64,000 bases of DNA, taken from assembly GCA_008638375.1 (NCBI GenBank), contig CM018052.1, forward strand, positions 6,989,506 to 7,053,505, in the 5' to 3' direction. The position numbers and the translations under genes are program-made. This DNA is from Nyssa sinensis (lineage: Eukaryota; Streptophyta; Magnoliopsida; Cornales; Nyssaceae). Each line of letters starts with the position of its first letter. The first letter of the stretch is position 1. Positions 34,752 through 47,060 of the stretch are shown one piece after another. A model generated the notes under the pieces. That model saw nothing but the letters and a program-made list of their open reading frames with translations. It was not told where the DNA came from and made no database searches.

Positions 34752-34945
34752 TTGGCAACCAACAAAACATATAAGATCACCACACATGACCAGATATTAG
34801 CTTTAGATTCTTCCTAGCCTTTTCTATGATTCACTTTTGGAGCAACATAGGCAAGGGTCCCACAGGTTGTATGGAGCAGCCCATCTTGATGTTTAGATTT
34901 AGCAAGAGTGCTCAATCCAAAGTCTGAAACCTTTATTTTTTTCCA
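34752..34945 (-). pseudogene. Captured CIPK/SnRK3-type protein kinase fragment
   Basis: Minus-strand reading gives [20 protein letters not shown], then [19 protein letters not shown], a stop, and SKANIWSCVVILYVLLVA. This is the activation segment and start of lobe helices of a Ser/Thr kinase: the DFG metal-binding motif, the CGT.AYVAP substrate loop (APE changed to APK) and DIWSCGVIL (here NIWSCVVIL). The [11 protein letters not shown] wording is characteristic of CBL-interacting protein kinases. About 63 residues survive, lacking the ATP-binding lobe, catalytic loop and NAF domain. The stop and lost APE Glu show it is dead. Its location inside a solo LTR with intact target duplications indicates capture before insertion. 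Confidence 0.8.
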
Positions 34946-36484
34946 TTCTCACAGCAATCGTTATCAGTAGAGATGGCAAAGTTCCAGTCAGACGCACCTG
35001 AATCCGAGACCATCTAAAATCTCATCTGTTCAGCGTCTCATTTTCTACTGTCATGGCTTCCTCCGCTGTTTCATTTCTTGTTGCCGGAACATGTCACCGC
35101 CCCCTATCGCAACTCTAGTAGCAACCCCTGTTCTCAATTGGAAGCAGCAATCAGAAGCGGCAAAAACAGAGGAACCCCACAAAATCGCAACATCACCCAC
35201 ACATATATATATACATACCACCTGCCACACCACTACACTGCTGCACCAACACGCACACACGTATACACATACACATACCCCTGCTTCAACTTCTCTCATT
35301 TATGCATCGTTACTGCCGTTCTCTCCTTGTTTCTATTTCCTGATTCGTTTAACACCCACACCCAAATCCAGCCGCTTCCAGCAACTTCTCTGCACACCGA
35401 CTCTCTCAATTCAAACCACAAACAAATCAAGCTATTGCTCCTCCAATTCAGCATCACTACCAACAACACAATATATTTACATATCGCCCAAAAATCTGTT
35501 TCCAATCAATCGCATCGTCTGCCACTCCTTACCCAACATGGAGAGATGAGACGCTGATGGTGGCGATGAGGAGGATGTGAGAGCGAGAGAGATGCGAGTT
35601 TCCCTTTTGCCAAATCCTGATCTTGACCAATTTCTAATCTCCAATGAGTTCTCGAATCCACGGAGCACCTGCCTCGCGTCTTTCTCTGTTCTGGATATCA
35701 ACGCCAAGTGCTCCACCTCGAACTTTCAAGGCTTTTCTCACACTTTCGTTATTCTACTGCAACGCCTAGAATTTTCCTACTAAGAGCTTCCAAATTTCCC
35801 TCTTTCCTTCACCGACCTCCCCTTCTAGCAGCTTCGGCTGCTCCTCTTTTCTCTCTACTCCCTTCTGCTTCCAGCTTTTTCAAGAAGCTTCTCAAATAAT
35901 CTACCTATATATATATATATATATTTTATATATTATATATTTTATGTTTGCCACACACTATATTTTTATATGTATTTATTTATACACATATACATAATAT
36001 GTATAATTATTTAATAATATATATATATCCGTATTTTATTTTATAATTTCGTAATTTATGGCATGTCGATAATTTGGCTTAAAACCAAGGCTCGGAATTA
36101 TCAATATACATTTTACCGACATTGGGTGCCTTAGTCGTCTCCACAAAATTTTCATAATTATTTCACTGTAATAGTTTAATATTTCATTCTATAAAATATT
36201 AAACTATAACATGCTGATAAAGCCGGGAATTTATTTGCCAACATTAGATCCCGGTTAATGTCTTATTTATTTTCACATAATTTTAATTATTCGTATCAGT
36301 CCCATATATTCATCCAACACTCAGTTGACCAGGTCATTTATTTCCCAAGTCTATATTATTCTTAGGGATTTGGATTAATTTTATATTTTCTAATAATTAA
36401 TCCAATAATGACTCACTGTATTATTTTTTTATTATATCGGGGTACAGTCTGGGTCATGTCGGATTTTCGGGATATTACAAAACA

Positions 36485-37060
36485 TCACCGCAGAAGGAAG
36501 ACATTGACCATAGAGGGAAAATGTATCAATCAGTATAGGGAAAGTATTCACCATAGAGGGAGGATTATATCACTGTAGAGGGGAAATGCATCAACCAGTA
36601 AAGGGAATGTATTTACCATAGAGGGAAATCATCCACCATAGAGGGAAACATCACCGCAAAGGGAAGTATCAACCAGTAGAGGGAAACATGTATCACCACA
36701 GAGGAAAATATCTACCATAGAGGGAAATCATCCACCGTAGAGGGAAACATATATCCCCATAGAAGGAAATATCAACTAGTTAAAGTGAAGTATCTACCAT
36801 AGAGGAAAATATCCACCACACAGGGAAACATCACCGCAGAGGGAAGTATCAACCACTAGAGGGAAAGTATGTATCACTACTAAGGAAAAATATTGATTAG
36901 CAACAGAAGGAATTGATTGAGTATTAACCATAGCAAGAAGCATACTGATCATTGAAAGAAGTATCACCATAGAGGGGGAACTATCACCATAGAGGGAAGT
37001 AGCATCCGATAGAAAGAAGTATCACTATAGCAGGAAACATTGACAAAAGTATCATTAAGA
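36485..37060 (+). repeat. Minisatellite 'accatagagggaa', unit ~20-22 bp
   Basis: About two dozen degenerate units of the type (T)CACCATAGAGGGAAACAT or CAACCAGTAGAGGGAAGTAT. The array starts at about 32590 and is split by the solo LTR at 32656-36479. Two unit types (CACCATAGAGGGAA, AACCAGTAGAGGGAA) are interspersed. Confidence 0.85.
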
Positions 37061-38569
37061 ATAGACTCTCAACCTTAGAGGGATGATTTTGAATGTCTTT
37101 GAAAAATATTTTTTTTCAAGAATTTTGACTTGGACTTGGATTCCACTAGCCCATAGCTCGTTGGCAATCATTATGGTTGTTTGGGTGAAAGAAAATCTGC
37201 TTAGGTTCAGGTGGCGAGATTGCTCATCTTTGAAGTATCGTTCCACTGCTAGCTGACAATAATTTGAGGAAATATGTTCAAGCTACGAATTGAGGATATG
37301 AAGGCCTAAGAGACTTACCAACCAAAGACTAATTCTCAAGTTCATAGATAAAATCTCTTATCTTTCCAAATGACTTGGGAGATTCTTTGAAAAACTCGAA
37401 GAATTGTTTTGAGCATGATTCATATGATCTTTTGAGAAAATGAGAATCATCGATTTTCACATAAAGATTGTTTGCTTAACTAAGCATTTGAAATGAAGTC
37501 ATTAAATGAGAGAGATATTAGGTAAGTAAAAGTGATGGGAAACTTCCCAAGATGTGGGAAAAGTTATCAAGGCAATGAAAAAGGTGAAATTGAACCTTTT
37601 CAAGTGAAATAAGATTCTCATATTGGTATGAAGTAGCCCCTTTGATTAGAGAAAAATGTATGATCTAGGAAAGTAAAGGTTGTTCTTAGAATGGATAAGG
37701 CATAAGGGAGCCCCTTGTGAAGCAATGGCACGTTACTTCAGAAAATAGGAAGTCATGAGAAATAAATTTAGGGTAAACAAGTAGGGAGGGAGCCCATTGA
37801 TGAGTTACTTCGAAAAGTAGGTGAGGAACAAAGAAGCAATGTGGTGCAAATAGGTAAGAAGGAAGCCCATTGTTTGAAACTATTTGCTACATGACCCATC
37901 CATTTTTGTAAGACCCTATGAAAGAGCACTTAGTTGAAATGTGATGATTCCCTTAAGAAAGAAAGACCTCAAGGTGGTTTTAGTATTAAGGAACAAACGT
38001 AGGTTAGGGTAAGGTTAATGAAATGAAATGATATATGGCTCAAAATCTCCCCATGTTCATGATACCAAGGGCCTTGTGTGCACCTTCTTGATATATGTCT
38101 AGACCAATCCCCTTAAGGGAATCTTCTTGATATACATGTGACTGAACCTAAAGTGACTTCTTAGGTTTCCTATGTATCTCTACTTTAGAGAATAAGGTCT
38201 AACATAGTTCGTTGATTTCTTGAAACTCTTGCAAGGCTTGATTTTCTATTTTTTCTTCTTCATTGATTGGAAAATGTCGTTTCGATAAGGCAAAAATTTT
38301 CTTCTCTTTGCTTTGGACTTTCCTCTGTTGATGTTTTTTTCACTTCCATGCTTGGGAAATGTTTCTTTTATATGGGGCAAAGATTTTTTTTCCATGCTTT
38401 TGATTTTTTATTGATGATTGTTTTTCACTTCATTGCATGGAAATTATTTCCTTTATATGGGGCAAAGATATTTCTTCCCTTTTCTTTTTCTTTGATGACT
38501 TTGTGAGAGTGCACACATAGTAGGCTTTTCCCTCCCCAAGGTTAGGTAGATAGGATTTAAGAAAGAAAA
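37061..38569. other. Unassigned non-coding DNA
   Basis: No gene or recognised element. Weak internal repetition (GGAGCCCATTGATGAG at 37790 and GGAAGCCCATTGTTTG at 37862; the TTCCTTTATATGGGGCAAAGA phrase is doubled at 38360 and 38450). Probably repeat interior, bounded on the right by the LTR end at 38570. Confidence 0.35.
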
Positions 38570-39990
38570 TGTCACGACCCGAAACCCACCCTGTGCAGAT
38601 CCTGAATCGCGATCGCCACCCTTCGGCCCGGGGGTTGTCGGGTGAGGCTTAAGTAAGCAACGGTGCCGGACGGCGGTGCAGCCTGTGTTTACGGAAGCGT
38701 GAAATTTTTTTTCTTTTCTTTTCTTTTTTAAAATTTTTAGCACATCCACCCGGTACTGTCGCTTCTTCTTCTTCTTCTTTAAAGCGGTAAACAAAAATTA
38801 TACATTCAGAGCATACTAAAAAACTTTTAAAGCTTTTCATATTACATATCTGTTTGCCCCTCGGCGCTTGAGTACATGATTGTCCCATAGTTACTACAAC
38901 AAAATTTGACCCACTATGGTCCTAATACTTCTAAAGTTCCTGATCAAAATTGAGCTGCCAATCACCAATCCTCAAATTGGGCAAAGCTCCCATCCATCGT
39001 CAGTACCTGAAAAATGTTAGGGGAATGGGGTGAGCTTCAACAAGCCTAGTGAGTAGTTCCAGTACCTTGTCATGGGTTTTCAACTGGTAGTGGGTTAGTT
39101 ATTAGAAAAAGTTCATATACACTATCAATTGTACATATACTTTAGATACAGAAAATAGAATTCTTCAAAAAGATAGTGTGAATCATACAAGGCATTCAAG
39201 CTAGGCACGTATTTCAATAATCACAAAATATAATAATTCTTCAAATCACCTAGGATGATTCATTTTTAAAGCATTCAATAAAGCATTTAATATGCAACAG
39301 AATTTATAGACATGTGCAGAATGGCCTATTTGAAAGCCAAAGAAATAATTTGAAATCCTTTCCATGAAAATAGGAGGATGCAATTTCTTCTTCTTCAAAA
39401 GTTCAAAACAAAGGGTTATATAAAAACCTGATTTAGGTAAATAGGGGTTTAAAAAAAACCTGCTACCATTTCTAAAAGCATTTCATCTTTTCACTTTTTA
39501 ACAGGAGGATCCGTTCTGAACCAGACCCTAGTTTTACTTCTTAGAGATCTCATGCTTGGGGGATCAGATCCTGCTACCAGATATCTACGGGATTGAGAAC
39601 CCAAAGGGAACTCAATAATTTTGATGCTTATGCATCATTATCTTGTAAAATGGAGGCTTTTTAAAAACATTTCTTTACCTCCCTACAGATACCTTTTTAA
39701 GGCATCTAAAACCTTTTTCTTCTTTAGGAAATGCCTTGATGAGCATTTTAAAACATGAATTTTCAAGAAATTCTTTTCATGAGCATTTAAAAACATGGCT
39801 TCTTCAATAAATGCTTTTGAGGAACTTTTAAAAACATGGCTTCAATAAAAAGAATGAATTTTCATGAGTATTCAAAATATGGACAATTTAATGGAGATTT
39901 TAAATACTTGAAGGACAATACTTAAAACATTTAACACGAGCTTCAAGAATTCAAATCACGATGTACAGGAATTTATTGAAGCATAGATAA

Positions 39991-42900
39991 TGTAATATCC
40001 TGACCCGGGATACGGCACGTATAGCGAGGTAAGTTGATAAATAGTGTAACTCAAATTGTTTAAGCTTATGTAATGATATTTTATGGAGCGGTGTGATTAT
40101 GAATGTTCAGTGGTTTGAGTAGTTAGCTAGTGCCGGACGGCACCCGAATAACCCGACATTGAATCTCGGAATACATGCACGCGCATAATTAAATGTATAT
40201 GCACATATGCGTATATAATGTTGAATAAAATCTTATATATAGCTATAGATATGTATACGGCTATTGTAGATTGTCTAAAATATAAAAGATGTATATAACA
40301 TATATAATGTCTGTGTATAAATGTGAGGTGTGTATCATGTGGGCATTGCATTATGAGGCAGGTGGCAAAGCCACCGATTAAAAAAATCAGCAAGAGGGAG
40401 CCAGGTGTGCGGGTGTGCAACATGCGATGAGGAGAGGAGAGAGAGAAATAGGTGTGTAGTGTGCATGTGTGAGGTGTCGTGTGTGCATGTGTGTGCTGTC
40501 ACCACGGCTACAGGTGGCAAAGCCACCGCTTGAATGCTCGGTCAAGTATGACACTAAAGAGAAAGGAAGATGGGTAAAGGAGAAAGAGAGAGAATCGGAA
40601 AGCAAGGAAGACACAGAATTTAGAAAGAGAAAGAATGAATTTGGAGCAATTTGGGTTGGGAAATCTGTGACAAGTATACGTTTAATTCTGTTTGAGTTTT
40701 CGTTGTTTTCATTATTATTAGGATTGATGAGAATCCAAGTATGAAATGAAAAGAAAACATTAACAAAATTGGGAGTCTAGCCTCGGTCAACAATGGTAGG
40801 TTGTGATACGTCAAATTAATCTCACTTCTAAGACGGGGAATAGATAGGAAACATCTCCAGGGACCCAACGCACTTTGAATCAATATAAATGGTCAAGAAA
40901 TGGCCATTCTGTGGCCAGTTATTCCCTCACCGGTGCAACGCCGGAAACTGGGAAAGATGGGTGAGGAAAACCGTGTCTTTTGAAGTATAAACTATCCAAA
41001 ATAGAAGACTTGAACCTTGGGGTTAGTTTGATGCAAAAAGAATCTAAAAATCAGGAAGTTTGAATGTAAAAAATGTGAAAAATAGTAGGGGTGTTACTGT
41101 TCCGGCGACTATGGCCGGAAAACCCACCGGAGAAGACGACGAGATTATCGAGGGTCTTCGGGTTAAAACGGAACTGGGTTTGGGTCGGGTCAGGTCGAGA
41201 CCCGACCGGAAATGAACAGGGCGATGGTGCTGTGTCATTTTGAATTTTCATTTAAAATAGATTGGGCTTGTTTGGACACAGATATAAAGGATTGAAATTG
41301 GGTTGGGGTTATCCAAACCGTGGATGGAATAGGAAGCTTGGCTATCTTATTTCGGTTCACTGATTTAGAGTAAACCGGCTAGTTCACTATGGAATTAAGC
41401 CAGTTTAGGGTTTCTGGTTCTGAACCAACTGGTTCAGACCGCAACTCTGGGTATTTACACTTTGACCTCGGAAGTTATAGATAATTCCACTAAGGCCCAA
41501 CAGGAAAATGTTAATTTTTCAAAAATATCGCTAACTCAATTATGAGTCAAACGAAGTCCAAACGAGGCAAAAGATTAGTCAATTTTTATTATCTTGGATG
41601 CTCTGTGTCGTATGGTGAGGTCCGTTTCACGAGACGGAGTCCCAAAAAGTTAAGACCTATAAAAATGACCAAAATACCCCTGCTTCAAAGGTGAGTCAAA
41701 TGGACTCCGATTGAATTAAATGACTAGTGAATTTTTACTATTCCGAACCTTCCAGACTCAATGGTAAATTCTAAATTAGCATTAGAGACACTTAAGATAA
41801 CAAGACGTAAGATTTGATGAATAAACATTAATTCTGAAACACGTTTATTGATATATAGGACGTTCAAAAGGGAAAGGCAAACTCACAGACTTCTGATCTA
41901 GGATTGCATTAGAGGCAAGGAGATACCCTTTCTCTTCCATGTGGTGTTTCCAAGCCAAGTTTATTCTTTTACTGCCAAACTTGTACTCCTGAACGTACTT
42001 GATGTTATTGTTTCCACAATGTGATATTGTTCTATCTTGTGGACATTGATTGACTGTTATATCGTTGTTATCATGTTGAATCATGCTTTGATAAGCCTAT
42101 TGTTATGTTCCATTGTATATTTGATATTCCATTTTTATACTCTTATGGAATCACATATGATCATGAAATGTTTATGTATACTAGATTTGTGCTCAGTCAC
42201 AATATCCATCTGATGCTTTTTAATACACTGGAGACCTACGGGTCGAGTCCGTGAACGGACATATGGCCATGCACTGGAATGCACTGGGGGGTATACCGGG
42301 CCCCAAGGACCGAAGGCATGTCAAGCCCTGACACAGAACAAAAGCATCTCTTATACGATTGTTCGACTATAATTGTTGAATTACATTATTCTTGTGATTA
42401 TCTTGTATTGCGAGATATTCCTTTACTGATTTATTTGTGATCGGTTTATTGTGGCAGTACCTTCATATTGATCTATTGTCGTTGAGAGTTTCATGTTGAT
42501 GTTATGTCCATTACTCCTGATTGTACATTGTGTCCTATTGTTTATTGGCCTTTATGGCAACTGTTCCTATTGGCTATCATAGCATCTTATTTCTTATGAT
42601 TGGCTATCATATTCTTATTCTTGGATTTATATTCTTTTATGATCCTCGATATCAGTGTCGGAGATCTGTATTTACTTGTTGGGCTCTTGTAGCTCATTCC
42701 GCCCTACTTACCCCTTTTCAGGTAATGACACCGCAAGACCCCAGTAGGAGTCTGGAAGCATAGGAGGACATTTTAAAGAATTGTACCAGACTATGTTTTA
42801 GTTCTCCCATGTATTCACCACCCACGGGTGCTGGTTACGTTTAGTTTTGACTCGGTACTATAAAACCATATGATGTATGTTAAGACTTCCGCTGACTACT

Positions 42901-43047
42901 GTAGTGATAAGACTTCTGCTGTTATTGTTTTAAGAGTTTAGTACTTTGCATATTAGTACAATGATACAGGAATGGAAAAAGTAGGGACGGCTTTAGGGTC
43001 GGCCCCACGACACGAGATCCGCATAGGGTGGGTTTCGGGTCATGACA
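39991..43047 (+). mobile_element. Solo LTR, 3057 bp, target duplication GATAA
   Basis: Begins TGTAATATCCTGACCCGG and ends GGTTTCGGGTCATGACA, with GATAA on both sides (39986-39990, 43048-43052). Same subfamily as 22731-25855 and 56810-59851: GGTGGC hairpin (twice here), GA-rich leader, CCGG module, AACCGGTT-like stretch, GAACGGACATATGGCCATGC near 42252, and GACTTCCGCTG near the end. No coding content. Confidence 0.9.
40361..40527 (+). repeat. Duplicated perfect hairpin GGTGGCAAAGCCACC
   Basis: GGTGGCAAAGCCACC at 40361-40375 and again at 40513-40527, a 6-base-pair GC stem with an AAA loop, both followed by CCG or a close variant. The same hairpin is at 23041 (loop AAGG) and, inverted, at 59416 in the other members of this subfamily. 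It lies in the transcribed leader region before the GA-rich tract. Confidence 0.7.
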
Positions 43048-43888
43048 GATAAAATAAAAGCAATTAATTCAAGAGGCATTTAATGAAATTGACATTTACA
43101 TGGACATGCGGAAAATAAACGTATCATCTGTCAGAAATATCAAGTAGTAAATTTTGCATGCCATGTTAGAATTTATAAATAAAACGATAGTATAAAGTAT
43201 ATAATATGAGATTTTAAATTTAGAAATAGTGCCGATATTTTAAACATAAAAACACTTCAGAATATTTAAACTTCAATTTACTTCAAAATCCATGGAGATT
43301 AAAAACCTCTATTTTAAGGTACAGGATTACTCACCTTGTTCCCCTGGGTTTGCACTACTGGTGGGCTTTTCCCTTTTCTTTGTAACTCCTAAGAAAATTA
43401 TAAAGAACTCATCAACTTCACATTCTCTTTAAATTTTCACCTATTGAAGCTCTTCATTTAATTTTAGACCCGTCATATCCTAATTTCCTAGGATTTGTCT
43501 TACCAGCCTACTCGTAGTAACTTAATAAATTTTTATCTTTCACGTGACTTATTCTTCAGTATGTATTTTGGTATTATGGACCTCATCGTTGAGTCCAGAA
43601 CGTCAGAGAAAGTCAACTTAGACCCTCTCGGCCTTTTATTTGGCTTTAGGGGCACTAGGGGCAAAATGGTCATTTTATACTTTTAAGTGTCTTTATTTTT
43701 TGGGGTCTCGTCTCGCAAAACAGACCCCACCATTGGGTCTAGAATGTCCAAAATAGTTAAAATACACTATTTATATGTTTAATTTGGACATCGGGTCAAT
43801 TTACTATTATTTAATAAATAACTAATTTAATTAATTAATTACATATTAAATATATACTATTTCTATATATGTGCACATGTGGTTGGCA

Positions 43889-43942
43889 TGGCATAGTGGT
43901 TGGCTTGCCCCCTTACTACCCCGAGCTCCTGAGTTCAATACC
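43889..43942 (+). other. tRNA-like cassette, antisense to LTR (first of a pair)
   Basis: TGGCATAGTGGTTGGC fits the A box, and GAGTTCAATACC is a partial B box 27 bases on. Followed by TA-rich DNA and a second cassette 150 bases away. Confidence 0.5.
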
Positions 43943-44038
43943 TAGCAACAACGCGCCTTCCTCCCTTTTGCTTAAAAGTTGCTTCTAATTACATAATATA
44001 TACATATATATTGGCCCTTTTTATCACATAAGTGTGCA

Positions 44039-44092
44039 TGGCACAGTGGTGGGCATGCCCCCCACCTGCCACGACCTCTCAGGTTCAACACC
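44039..44092 (+). other. tRNA-like cassette, antisense to LTR (second of a pair)
   Basis: TGGCACAGTGGTGGGC (A box) and AGGTTCAACACC (B-box-like). Nearly the same as the cassette at 30709-30764; the two cassettes here look like a tandem duplication. Confidence 0.55.
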
Positions 44093-45056
44093 TACCTACA
44101 GTAGGTTCTTCACCCTTTTTTTTTTCTTCCAAAAACTGAAACAGTTTAAAGAAAAAATAAAGCCTAACGGTGCAGCACCTCACAGCAGCCCGTCACTGCG
44201 CCCAGCCCAATGCTGCGACCAGCCCAAGGCCCAGCCCGTTCCTTCTTCCCCCATACATTTTTGGCCACAATCTAGCACTCCGGTCACCTTCTTCGGCGAC
44301 GGTGACCGAACTGCTATGTTTTCTATCCTTTTTTTCTTTATTTTTTCATCCTTTTGAAGCCTAAAATCACGTCTAATCATTTAAAAAAATGTGTTTTAAG
44401 ACATTTAAATAAAATTTAAGCATCAAAAACATCTTCAAAACTCAAATTTCTTCAACAACAATTTTCTAATAACCCTTAATATCTCTTTCATTTCTCAACC
44501 ATTTTTCATGCGATTTCTTCCTACATGTTCCATTTTCTTCATAGAATTTAATCATACAATTTGTTCTAAGCTTTAAGAAATTTTATGAAAAACCCATAAA
44601 GGAATTATTTGAATTACAGTAAATTTTCTTACCTCTTTCTTCTTGTTTTTCTCTTCTTCTCCTTCTGTTTTCCACTTCTGAATATCCCAGTATCCTTAGC
44701 TTCAATTTTTCTCTCTTCTAAACGCACATTCAGTGCATATATATATGGACCATCATATAGCCGCCCCCCTCTCTCTCTTCTTTCTCTCTCTTCTCTCTCT
44801 CTTCCTCCCTTCCTTGACTTCCTTCTTCTGCTTTTAAATTTTCTCTCCAGCTTTCCTCTTTTTTTGACTCCTTGATTTCTCTTTTTCATTTTTTTCCTAC
44901 TTTCCATTTAATGTTCTCTTTGAAATTTTGGGTTATATATGTATTGTATTAGAAACACACACTAACACATATAATTTACACATAGTAGGCTGCCGACACA
45001 ACCTACTCACACTCTCCCTTCTAATTCTACATTCTCCCACTTTATTTGACTTTTAT

Positions 45057-45083
45057 TATATATATATATATATATATATATAT
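45057..45083. repeat. (TA)n microsatellite
   Basis: Uninterrupted TA run in the 5' part of the minus-sense LTR. Confidence 0.85.
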
Positions 45084-45280
45084 TCTTTTACACATATATA
45101 AACACACAACCGTACACACATATACACACTTAGTGTGTGTATTATACATATATTTCAATACATGTATTTATAATTGGGCATACCCGTACATTGCCCAATA
45201 CTCAATTTTTCATAGTCTAGATTAACTATAAAATTCTAAACTCGATATGCGAGCCGAATTATCCGGGTGTTTTAGGTCGG

Positions 45281-47060
45281 TGTCACGACCCGAAACCCAC
45301 CCTGTGCGGATCTCGTATCGCGATCACCACCCTTCGGTCGAGGCTTTAGGGCAAGGCTCATATAAGCAATAGTATCGGATGACGGTGCAGCCTATGTTCG
45401 CGGAAGCGTGAAAAACTTTTTCTTTTTCTTTACTTATTTAAATCTTTCGTACATCCGCCCGGTACTACCACTTTTCATAGCGGTACACATGATAATAAAA
45501 TCAGAGCATAATAAAAACTTAAATTTTTATACACAGTACATATCCGATTGCCTCTCGGCTTGCGTACACATTTGTCCAAAGTCTACTATATCAAAATGTG
45601 AGCAACTACAGGTCCTAGTACATCAAAAACCCTGATCCAAATGGAGCCGCTAATCATCAATCCTCAAATGGAGCAAGGCTCCCATTCATTATCGATACCT
45701 GAAAAATGTTAGGGAATGGGGTGAGCTTCAAGAATCCCAGTGAGTAATTTCAGCATTTGTCATGGGGTTTCAATTGGCAGTGGTTTCATACATGAGAGTT
45801 TATAAAATACTCACTACCAATTGCTCATATGTTTTGAACACAGAGTACATGCATTCTTCATAACAGATAGCTTTGAAACATTTAAAGTATTCAAGCTAAA
45901 CATATATTTCTTCAAACAAAGTATATGAACTTCAAAACATATAAACATGCATAGTGAAAATGGGGGTAAAACCTGCTTCCATTTTCAGAAGCGTTTGTCA
46001 TATTTTCTTTTTGATTAGGTGGAATCTGTTTCGAACCAGACTCCCGTTTTAATTTACGTGAAGATATCTTATGCCTAGGGGATTAGATCCTACTACTTGG
46101 CATTTATTCATAGAAACCCATAAAATTCATGGTGCTTATGCACAATTTATCTTGCATTTAAATACATTTATCACATAACTTTTCATAATACTTTCATGAA
46201 AACTTAATATAAGATGCTCATGACTTCATAATGAAATCTTCAAACCTTGGGATAAGAAATTTCAAGATATGTAGACATGTTAAATACTTTTTAAAAAAAA
46301 AAGACTGTAAAAGAAATCATTCATTGAGCGTGTCACAATAAGAATTATAAGAACGGAATATTTTAAAACAGGAATCATGAAATATTAAATTTAACACTTA
46401 ATGCTTCAGATATTTTGAAATTTAAAACATCTTCAAATCCGTGGGGTTAAATCTCCACTTCAAATGCAGGGTTACTCACCTTATACGTTTAGGTTGATAC
46501 TACTGCTGTGCTTTCCCCTTGTCCTTCCTCAACCTAAAATAATTTATAAAATTTCATAAATCTCCCATGCATGTAAATCAACTTGTGATCTTAATCCATT
46601 CTTAAACTATGTAAGCCTAATTCGATGATAGGTCTTAACTCTTTAAAATCTACCTAACTCGTAGTGCTTTATAGTTGCATTACATATCTATTTACTTTAT
46701 GGCTTAACATTACTTGACTATTACGCTTATCTCCATTCCGAATTCCATCCACGTGAACTCAGTGGAATCTCTCTTTTCAGTGAAACGTTTCTAGTGATCC
46801 CATTGAGACTATACACTTTCACTCCAACCGCCAACCTTTGGAGAATTTGTAGTCGAGTGTCACAAGCCCCAACCATGTGTCTTGCTTCGACCTTCCACCT
46901 GTTAGCCATCTCTCTCCCGAGGAACTACATTTGTTTGCCCAACTAATTTCCTATACTGAACTTCTTAAACAATCCCTTTAAGTCTATCCCATATATCATG
47001 GCATGCCTAATTGAAGTCTCTTATTTACTACTACAACATCATCATTCAACTACTCCTGGT
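45281..47060 (-). mobile_element. LTR 3' portion (minus sense), inverted copy of 3431-9183 fragment
   Basis: Begins TGTCACGACCCGAAACCC with the CGCGATCACC 3' end type. It runs co-linear and inverted with 9183-8930 and 4296-3431, including GGTTACTCACCTTATACG-like and ATCTCCACTTCAAATG phrases. Homology ends near 47060. A 60-residue minus-strand frame at 46727-46909 (KVEARHMVGACDTRLQILQ) is present only as a broken frame in the other copy, so coding is doubtful. Confidence 0.65.

Larger units (their letters stand above)
32656..36479 (-). mobile_element. Solo LTR, 3824 bp, target duplication AAACA, with captured gene fragments
   Basis: Begins TGTCACATCCCACACC and ends GGGATATTACA. AAACA flanks both sides (32651-32655, 36480-36484), inside a minisatellite that rejoins cleanly. 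On the minus strand it starts TGTAATATCCCGAAAATCCG, like the 8924 LTR start. Between its usual LTR modules, 34050-34950 is unlike any other LTR here and holds remnants of host genes in LTR-sense orientation. It also has a 180 bp duplication and CA/TA-rich DNA (35200-35290, 35905-36030). Confidence 0.85.
38570..45274 (-). mobile_element. LTR (minus sense), interrupted by a solo LTR
   Basis: Begins TGTCACGACCCGAAACCC with the CGCGATCGCC..GCAACGGTGCCGGACGG type of 3' end. On the minus strand, its 5' part (right side) ends CCGGGTGTTTTA near 45274, a decayed LTR start. Without the 39991-43047 insertion it is about 3.6 kb. It contains modules, two tRNA-like cassettes, a CCGGTCACC hairpin region (44280) and a CT-rich stretch (44760-44810; GA-rich leader on the minus strand) with a GTAAG donor-like site at 44633. 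I could not match its two flanks as a duplication. Confidence 0.65.

Noticed and set aside
35078..35557. 159-residue plus-strand open frame and overlapping 152-residue frame
   Set aside because: His/Thr/Tyr/Pro-rich text arises from CA/TA-rich repeats within a solo LTR; no domain, and two frames are open together.
44034..44357. 107-residue plus-strand frame
   Set aside because: Overlaps the tRNA-like cassette and CCGG region of an LTR; it is the antisense of the LTR leader and broken in relatives.
46727..46909. 60-residue minus-strand frame in an LTR fragment
   Set aside because: The inverted copy at 3600-3740 has the same sequence with stops and shifts, so no coding constraint is evident.
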